From Myxococcales bacterium (GTDB taxonomy: Bacteria > Myxococcota_A > Bradymonadia > Bradymonadales > GCA-2716585), in contig PBBL01000010.1 in assembly GCA_002716585.1 (NCBI GenBank), positions 62,001 to 126,000 on the forward strand: 64,000 nucleotides of DNA, in the 5' to 3' direction. The notes under the pieces were generated by a model that ran no database searches, was not told the origin of the DNA, and saw nothing but the letters and a program-made list of their open reading frames with translations. The position numbers were made by a program, and so were the translations under genes. Shown here one piece after another: positions 59,207 to 64,000 of the stretch (position 1 is the first letter of the stretch; the number at the start of each line of letters is the position of its first letter).

Positions 59207-60853
59207 ATGAGCCCAACCGCAACGGAACCCACCCCGAGCCCGCCGCGCTCCCCCGACTCACCGGGTGAGCCGGTCTCCTGGCGAGCGCGCCTCGCGGAGG
59301 GTCCGATCGCGCCGATCGTCGTCGCGTTGGCGGTGCACGGGGTCGGGCTGGGGGGCGGGTTCGCGCTCGACGACGTGCCGGACATCGTGCGGCACCCGGT
59401 CGTGGGCGGTGACGCCCCGTGGTGGTCGGTGCTGAACTACAACTTCATGGGCGCGCCGCTCGGCGAGGGGGTCAACACGATCCGCCCGCTGACGACGTTG
59501 GAGCTGGCCGCGGAGTGGGCGCTGTGGGGCGACGCCGCCTGGCTGTTCCACCTGACGAGCGTGCTCCTGTTCGCCGGGCTGGTCTGGGCGGCGCACGGGC
59601 TGGCGCGCGATCTGTTCCGGTCAGGGCGGCTGGCCACGGTGGCGGCGTCGCTGTTCGCGGTGCTGGCGATTCACGTGGAGGCGGTGGCGATGATCGCCAA
59701 CCGCGCCGAGGTGCTGTCGCTGCTGATGGTCGCGCTGATGCTCCGCGCGGCCCTCCGCGGCCACACGCTCGCCGCCGCGCTCGCCTACCTCGCGGCGCTC
59801 CTGTTCAAGGAGTCGGCCTTCCTGGCCCCGGCGGCGCTGGCCTGGTGGTTTGTCGTCGAGCACGGCCCCGAGGAGCTGGACCTGCGCAAGCGCGGCACGA
59901 TCGTCGGGGGGCTCGGCGTGGCGGCGCTGCTCTTTCTGGCGGCGCGGATGACGCTGCTGCCGTTGGACGTCTCGGATCAGATCGTCCACCCCGACAACCT
60001 GCTCATCGGCCAGCCGTGGGCCGTCCGCTTGTGGACGCCGTTTGTGTTGTTGGGGCGCTACCTGGCGCTGACGGCGGCGCCGGTCGGGCTGAGCTACGAC
60101 TACACCTACGCGGCGATCCCCGTCGCGCTCGACCTCGCCGACCCCTATGGCTGGTTGGGGGCGCTGGCCGTGGTCGGAGGGGGCGCGGGCGCGGTGGCGC
60201 TCTGGCGACGCGAGGCGCGGTGGGCGAAGGCCTGCCTGATCGCCCTCGGCGGGTTCGCCGCGAGCTACCTGCTGTTCAGCAACAGCGTCTTCCTGATCGT
60301 GATCCTGTTCGCGGAGCGGCTGTTCCTGGCGCCTTCGCTGTGGCTCGTGTTGGCGCTCGTGGCGGCGGCCTGGGGTGGGGTCGAGGCGACCCGGGAGCCG
60401 GAGCGGCTCAAGCTCCTGCTGGGGGTCGCGATCGGGGTGGTGGGTGTGGTCCAGGCGCCGCTCGCCGTCAACCGGACGCTGGACTGGCGCTCCGACCTGA
60501 CGCTGATGCGCGCCCAGGTGCAGACCCAGCCCAGCAGCCTCAAGGGGCGGCTCGCCTACGCGAGCGAGCTGGTCCGCCACGGGCGCCCCGACGAGGCGCT
60601 GTGGCACTTCGGGGTCGCGGTCGCAGGTCGGGGCCGCTACCCCGAGCCCTGGTCGCCCCCTGAGGGGGCCGATCAGCTCCCGCTTGAGGATCGGCTGCGG
60701 CTCCTGCACGGGCTGATCGCGCCGGAGGTGACCCCGGCGGCGTTCATGGCGCAGTTCGGCGGGATGGCGACGGGGTTGCTGGGTGAAGGGGTGAAGCCCG
60801 CGCTGGAGCGGATGCGGTGCGTGGTGGTGCGGGGCGCGTGTGGAGCGAGGTGA
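59207..60853 (+). CDS. TMTC/DUF1736-like membrane protein
   Basis: A 548-residue multi-pass membrane protein with about ten helices. Early motifs FALDDVPDIVRHPVV and NTIRPLTTLELAAEWALWG followed by FHLTSVLLF are the pattern of TMTC and related GT-C glycosyltransferases (PF08409/DUF1736 type). The ALLFKESAFLAPAAL segment (FKE in a conserved place) supports this. The C-terminal 110 residues lie outside the membrane and contain one possible TPR-like helix pair (LAYASELVRHGRPDEALWHF). Such proteins transfer sugars from lipid carriers in the membrane. The start ATG 59207 has a weak ribosome site. Confidence 0.72.
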   Translation: MSPTATEPTPSPPRSPDSPGEPVSWRARLAEGPIAPIVVALAVHGVGLGGGFALDDVPDIVRHPVVGGDAPWWSVLNYNFMGAPLGEGVNTIRPLTTLELAAEWALWGDAAWLFHLTSVLLFAGLVWAAHGLARDLFRSGRLATVAASLFAVLAIHVEAVAMIANRAEVLSLLMVALMLRAALRGHTLAAALAYLAALLFKESAFLAPAALAWWFVVEHGPEELDLRKRGTIVGGLGVAALLFLAARMTLLPLDVSDQIVHPDNLLIGQPWAVRLWTPFVLLGRYLALTAAPVGLSYDYTYAAIPVALDLADPYGWLGALAVVGGGAGAVALWRREARWAKACLIALGGFAASYLLFSNSVFLIVILFAERLFLAPSLWLVLALVAAAWGGVEATREPERLKLLLGVAIGVVGVVQAPLAVNRTLDWRSDLTLMRAQVQTQPSSLKGRLAYASELVRHGRPDEALWHFGVAVAGRGRYPEPWSPPEGADQLPLEDRLRLLHGLIAPEVTPAAFMAQFGGMATGLLGEGVKPALERMRCVVVRGACGAR

Positions 60854-60928
60854 CGCCTGAGGGGCGCTCTTTTCAAGCCGCGACCCGCCTTGTACTGTGT
60901 GGATCCGAACTCGCCGAGGGACGATGAG

Positions 60929-61675
60929 ATGGATGAGCGCGTCGCAGGATTCTTCAACGACCAGGCCGCCGACTACCACGCCAGCGCGGACGAGAGCGAC
61001 ATCGGGCGGATGGGGATGGGGGGCTACCACGTCCGCACCGCCGCGGCGATCAAGGCTCAGATCGCGGGGCGCGTGCTCTGCGTCGGGGGGCTGTGGTCGC
61101 GTATGAACCCCGAGGTGCTCGGCTCGTGTGAGGTGACCGTGGTCGACCTCTCGGCGGACATGCTGAGCCACTACCAGGAGCTTGGGGTGGAGCTGATGGT
61201 GGGCGACGCCCGCTCGCTGGCGGTGGGGGACAACACGTTCGACCACGTGGTCTTCCCGCTCGTGCTGCACCACATCACCGACCAGAGCGGGGTGGTCGCG
61301 CGCAGCAACGTGCGCCGAGCGTTGGCCGAGGCCAGGCGTGTCCTCAAGCCGGGCGGTCGGATCTGGATCAGCGAGTTCTCGGTGTCCCGACCCGTCTACG
61401 CCGCCGAGATCCTGCTCGCCCCGGTCACCTCCCGCGCGCTCGGGCTCAAGGGGATCCCGCTGGTCGTGATGCACCACGCCGACTTCTATCAGAAATCCTT
61501 GCGAGAGCAGGGGTTTGGCGACATCGCCCTCAAGCCGATCCAGGCGACCCGGGCGAGCCCCTTCGACCTGATTCAGCCCGTGATCGGGCTCCCGATGTTG
61601 CGGGTCCCGCGCTTCATGTACCCGGTGACGCCGGTGCTCATCACGGCGCGCTCCGAGCCACCCGCCGCGCGCTGA
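60929..61675 (+). CDS. Class I SAM-dependent methyltransferase
   Basis: A 248-residue Rossmann methyltransferase. Motif I is altered (VLCVGGLWSRM rather than DxGxGxG), but the later motifs are good: VTVVDLSADMLSHYQ, GDARSLAVGDNTFDHVVFPLVLHHI and ARRVLKPGGRIWISEF. It resembles UbiE/Menaquinone-type and lipid methyltransferases, and the substrate is not known. ATG 60929 has GAGGG 9 bases upstream. It follows the TMTC-like gene by 75 bases, and its stop codon is shared in TGAGCGCTCA with the convergent GT39-like gene. Confidence 0.8.
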   Translation: MDERVAGFFNDQAADYHASADESDIGRMGMGGYHVRTAAAIKAQIAGRVLCVGGLWSRMNPEVLGSCEVTVVDLSADMLSHYQELGVELMVGDARSLAVGDNTFDHVVFPLVLHHITDQSGVVARSNVRRALAEARRVLKPGGRIWISEFSVSRPVYAAEILLAPVTSRALGLKGIPLVVMHHADFYQKSLREQGFGDIALKPIQATRASPFDLIQPVIGLPMLRVPRFMYPVTPVLITARSEPPAAR

Positions 61676-61679
61676 GCGC

Positions 61680-63536
61680 TCAAGACTTCGGCTTGACCAT
61701 CGTGTTCCTGGGGACGTCCCCGGGCTTGAGCTGGGCGAGGTCCTTGATGGCGAGCTTGCAGTCCTTCGTCCAGTACATGACGTGGCCGGTGCGACCCGGG
61801 AAGTGCTCCATGAGCTTCTTGTCCGTCGGGACGTCGATGTGGTTGACCCAGACGACGTCGTCGTCCAGGTCGGGTCGGTTGACGGGCCACCAGAAGACCG
61901 TCGATTGCGTCGGTGCGCTGTGGCAGTACATGATGAAGGGGCGGAGGGTGAACACAACCGCGTTGGTGAGCCCCCGCTGCTCCGCGGCGCGCTGGGGCAT
62001 CATGATGTTCTCCGCCACCCGCGAGAGCGCGTTGAAGCGCAGCTGCGTGTAGCCCGTCAGGCTCAAGGCGGTGAGGACCCCGACCAGCACCAACGCCGTG
62101 TGTTTGAACGAGAGCGCCCGCGTCGCCTCAAGCGACCTGTCCGCGGCCTCGCCCGCCTCAGCCAGCGCCTTGATCCCCAGGACCGTGAGCACCAGGAGCG
62201 GCCACGACATCTCGAAGTAGTGCACCGGGGCGAAGCTGTCCACGCCGACCACGACCGGCATGTGGAGCGTGAAGAAGCACAGCCCCGCCGCCCAGAAGAT
62301 CCCGGCGCCGCGCTGGCTGGAGGCGAACGGGATGAACAGCAGCGACCCCAGCGGCCAGCCCCAGAGGGCGAAGTTCATGCGGATGAGCGCCGCGCCGCCG
62401 TCGGCGAACCACTTGATGAGCGTGGACAGCTGCGCGGGCGACGAGAAGTTCTTGAGCTTGGTCCCTTCCGTCCACGGCGAGAAGCGAAACCCGTTCTCCA
62501 CGGTGTAATCAAACATGCGTTGGTAGGAGACGAGGAGCGGGTCGCCGTTCTGGGCGTAGTTGACCCACAGAAACACCCCCGCCAGGATCGACGACGGCAC
62601 CAGGAACGCGGCGACCGCCTTGAGCCGCGCCGCCCCATCCCCGGCGCGCAGCGCCCCCCAGGCCCACCACGCCAACATCGGGATCCCGAGCCCCACCGCC
62701 ACGGTGGGCCGAATGAAGAACCCCAGGCTGAAGGCGGCGGCGAAGGCGGCGTGGCTCCACAGCGGGGCGTCGTCGTCGCGCGAGCGCAGCAGCGCCCAGG
62801 TCGCCCACACCATCGCCATCATCGCGGTCGTGTGCGACATCTGGGTGGCGGCCCCGACCATCCAGGTCGGCGACACCACGAACAGCAGCAGCCCCAGCCG
62901 CGCCCACCCCGAGCCCGCGACGCGGCGCAGCACCAGGAAGATCCCCGGCGCGGTCAGCGCGGCGTACAGAGGGTTCATGAGCGTCTCCAACCCCAGCCAC
63001 GCCCCGGGCGCCATCAACGCGGGCCAGCCCAGGAAGTACTGGGAGTACATCCGACCGTCGTTGATGATGAACGCGTGATCGAAGAACAGCTTGAGCGGCG
63101 GCGACGGCACCGACAGCCTCCCCGAAGCCAGCAGTCGGGCTGAGAAGACGTAGCAGCTCTCGTCGTCGGTCAGCGGCGCGTCGTACAGCACCCCGTAGCG
63201 CAGCGCCACCGGGACCAGGAAGCTCAACAGCGCGAAGGCGGCGACCCAGGTCCTGTCGGACACCGCGCCCCACCGCGACAGCAACGCGTTCACCTCGTCG
63301 GCGCGGGTGTGCGCGGCGCGGCCCGCCGCCCATGTGAACATCACGGCGGAGGCGCCGCCGAAGCAGGTCCACAGCAGCAGGGTGTAGGCGTAGCGCGGCT
63401 CGGGGATGATGGGGTAGCCCAGCTCCCAGGTGAACCCTTCGAGGTACTGCGCCCCGAACGCGTGGAACATCACCAGGAACAAGGCTCCGGCCAGGGCGAG
63501 GAGGACCGTCTTGAGCCACGGCGTGTGTTTCTCCAT
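61680..63536 (-). CDS. GT39-like multi-pass membrane glycosyltransferase
   Basis: A 618-residue membrane protein with about twelve hydrophobic helices. Between helices 2 and 4 lies LTDDESCYVFSARLLASG, the acidic motif typical of GT-C enzymes such as PMT and ArnT that use polyprenyl-phosphate sugars. The C-terminal 100 residues form a soluble domain on the far side of the membrane (NRPDLDDDVVWVNHIDVPTD). The sugar donor is unknown. GAAGGATCC lies before the ATG at 63536. It converges with the methyltransferase gene. Confidence 0.78.
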   Translation of the reverse strand: MEKHTPWLKTVLLALAGALFLVMFHAFGAQYLEGFTWELGYPIIPEPRYAYTLLLWTCFGGASAVMFTWAAGRAAHTRADEVNALLSRWGAVSDRTWVAAFALLSFLVPVALRYGVLYDAPLTDDESCYVFSARLLASGRLSVPSPPLKLFFDHAFIINDGRMYSQYFLGWPALMAPGAWLGLETLMNPLYAALTAPGIFLVLRRVAGSGWARLGLLLFVVSPTWMVGAATQMSHTTAMMAMVWATWALLRSRDDDAPLWSHAAFAAAFSLGFFIRPTVAVGLGIPMLAWWAWGALRAGDGAARLKAVAAFLVPSSILAGVFLWVNYAQNGDPLLVSYQRMFDYTVENGFRFSPWTEGTKLKNFSSPAQLSTLIKWFADGGAALIRMNFALWGWPLGSLLFIPFASSQRGAGIFWAAGLCFFTLHMPVVVGVDSFAPVHYFEMSWPLLVLTVLGIKALAEAGEAADRSLEATRALSFKHTALVLVGVLTALSLTGYTQLRFNALSRVAENIMMPQRAAEQRGLTNAVVFTLRPFIMYCHSAPTQSTVFWWPVNRPDLDDDVVWVNHIDVPTDKKLMEHFPGRTGHVMYWTKDCKLAIKDLAQLKPGDVPRNTMVKPKS

Positions 63537-63617
63537 GAGGGATCCTTCCTGGCGGGGGCTGTTCGCGCGGCGAGGCTCCGCAGCTTGGCGTGCTCAGACG
63601 CAACGTGGGCGCTTGAA

Positions 63618-64000
63618 TCAGTAGTACGACCCGCCCGAGCGCGTGACGTGGCGACGGTACCGGGCGACGGAGCGGTACCCGACGTAGACCTCACGGATGG
63701 CGTTGAAGACGGCGCCGGGCTGGACCGCCTTGGTCGCCCCATGCGTCCGACCGCGGGCGATGAAGGCGGCCTCGCCGATGCGGAGGTGGGCGTTGCGCAG
63801 GAGCGCCTTGCCCAACAGCTCGGCGTTGAAGGCGTGCCCGCTCGACAACACCTCCAACCCCTTGAAGCACTCCACGCGGTACATCTTGACGCCGTTGAGG
63901 TAGCGGTAGGAGTAGCTGTAGACGAAGTTGATGGTGGTCGTGAAGGCCTTGGACATCAGCCGACGCGAGAAGGGCCGGATGATCGGGTTTTGCAGGTAGC
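63618..64000 (-). CDS. GT2-family glycosyltransferase, C-terminal part (cut by window end)
   Basis: The reading frame is open through base 64000, so this is only the last 127 residues or so. The visible part contains NPIIRPFSRRLMSKAFTTT, YRYLNGVKMYR, SGHAFNAELLGKALLRNAHL and RGRTHGATKAV, which resembles the region after the catalytic domain in family 2 (dolichyl-phosphate-mannose synthase-like) transferases. These load sugars onto polyprenyl phosphate, which would suit the GT39-like and TMTC-like enzymes next to it. The catalytic DxD motif lies outside the window. Confidence 0.7.
   Translation of the reverse strand, partial: YLQNPIIRPFSRRLMSKAFTTTINFVYSYSYRYLNGVKMYRVECFKGLEVLSSGHAFNAELLGKALLRNAHLRIGEAAFIARGRTHGATKAVQPGAVFNAIREVYVGYRSVARYRRHVTRSGGSYY

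Noticed and set aside
59621..63143. Long open frames opposite the TMTC-like, methyltransferase and GT39-like genes
   Set aside because: They are Arg/Gln/Pro-rich mirrors of confident membrane-protein genes.
1..64000. tRNA, rRNA, CRISPR array, insertion sequence or phage genes
   Set aside because: I looked for T-arm-like motifs, regular direct repeats, transposase motifs and phage proteins, and saw none.

Overview
The window comes from a very GC-rich (roughly two thirds G+C), flagellated, Gram-negative bacterium with a large regulatory proteome. Several traits point to a Myxococcota or former deltaproteobacterial lineage: a complete set of lower mevalonate-pathway kinases plus HMG-CoA reductase, a Ser/Thr kinase fused to an ATPase and TPRs, many Cys-rich or VWA lipoproteins, a small ribbon-helix-helix protein of a type common in myxobacteria, and long coiled-coil proteins with Pro/Ser linkers. 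No rRNA, tRNA, CRISPR array, IS element or phage gene was recognised. The placement is inferred from gene content only.

Layout. 0.1-6.3 kb: a GH57-like protein with an apparently lost acid/base residue, two small uncharacterised minus-strand genes, a membrane-fused spermidine-synthase-like protein coupled to a small membrane protein, and a VWA lipoprotein. 6.4-12.8 kb: housekeeping genes (rpsA, an SDR, a CrtI-like FAD enzyme, cysK, a ferredoxin-NADP reductase-like enzyme). 12.9-21 kb: a TPR protein, a 1451-residue kinase-ATPase-TPR protein, an outer-membrane-like protein and a DUF547 lipoprotein. 21-28.6 kb: one apparent transcription unit holding a His-rich cation/proton antiporter, mevalonate kinase, diphosphomevalonate decarboxylase, phosphomevalonate kinase, class II HMG-CoA reductase and rsgA. 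28.8-31 kb: a stand-alone receiver protein overlapping a diheme cytochrome lipoprotein, then a Cys-rich lipoprotein.

31-34.3 kb (minus): tatB-tatC-pepA, where TatB carries a duplicated 46-residue module in its tail. 34.5-44.2 kb (plus): the flagellar operon fliF-fliG-fliH-fliI-fliJ-motE-like-fliK-flgD-flgE, preceded by a good sigma-28-type promoter and followed by a strong hairpin. 44.4-52.7 kb (minus): a ribbon-helix-helix protein, a VWA lipoprotein, a BCS1-like AAA ATPase, mtnB and a 1352-residue coiled-coil protein. 52.9-57.2 kb (plus): a formylglycine-generating-enzyme-like protein, murD and a geranylgeranyl-reductase-family flavoprotein. 57.2-64 kb: a lipoprotein and an envelope-glycosylation-like group (TMTC-like membrane protein, methyltransferase, GT39-like membrane protein, and the 3' end of a GT2 glycosyltransferase cut by the window edge).

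A loose theme is isoprenoid supply and use: mevalonate enzymes, a CrtI-like enzyme, a GGR-family reductase, and membrane glycosyltransferases of types that often use polyprenyl-phosphate sugars. No complete unknown system was proven. The points most worth following are the antiporter-mevalonate operon, the TatB duplicated module, the TTGAC-N25/26-CTACATGTAA element shared by two distant genes, the sigma-28-like promoter before fliF, and a perfect 26-bp inverted repeat upstream of the receiver gene.
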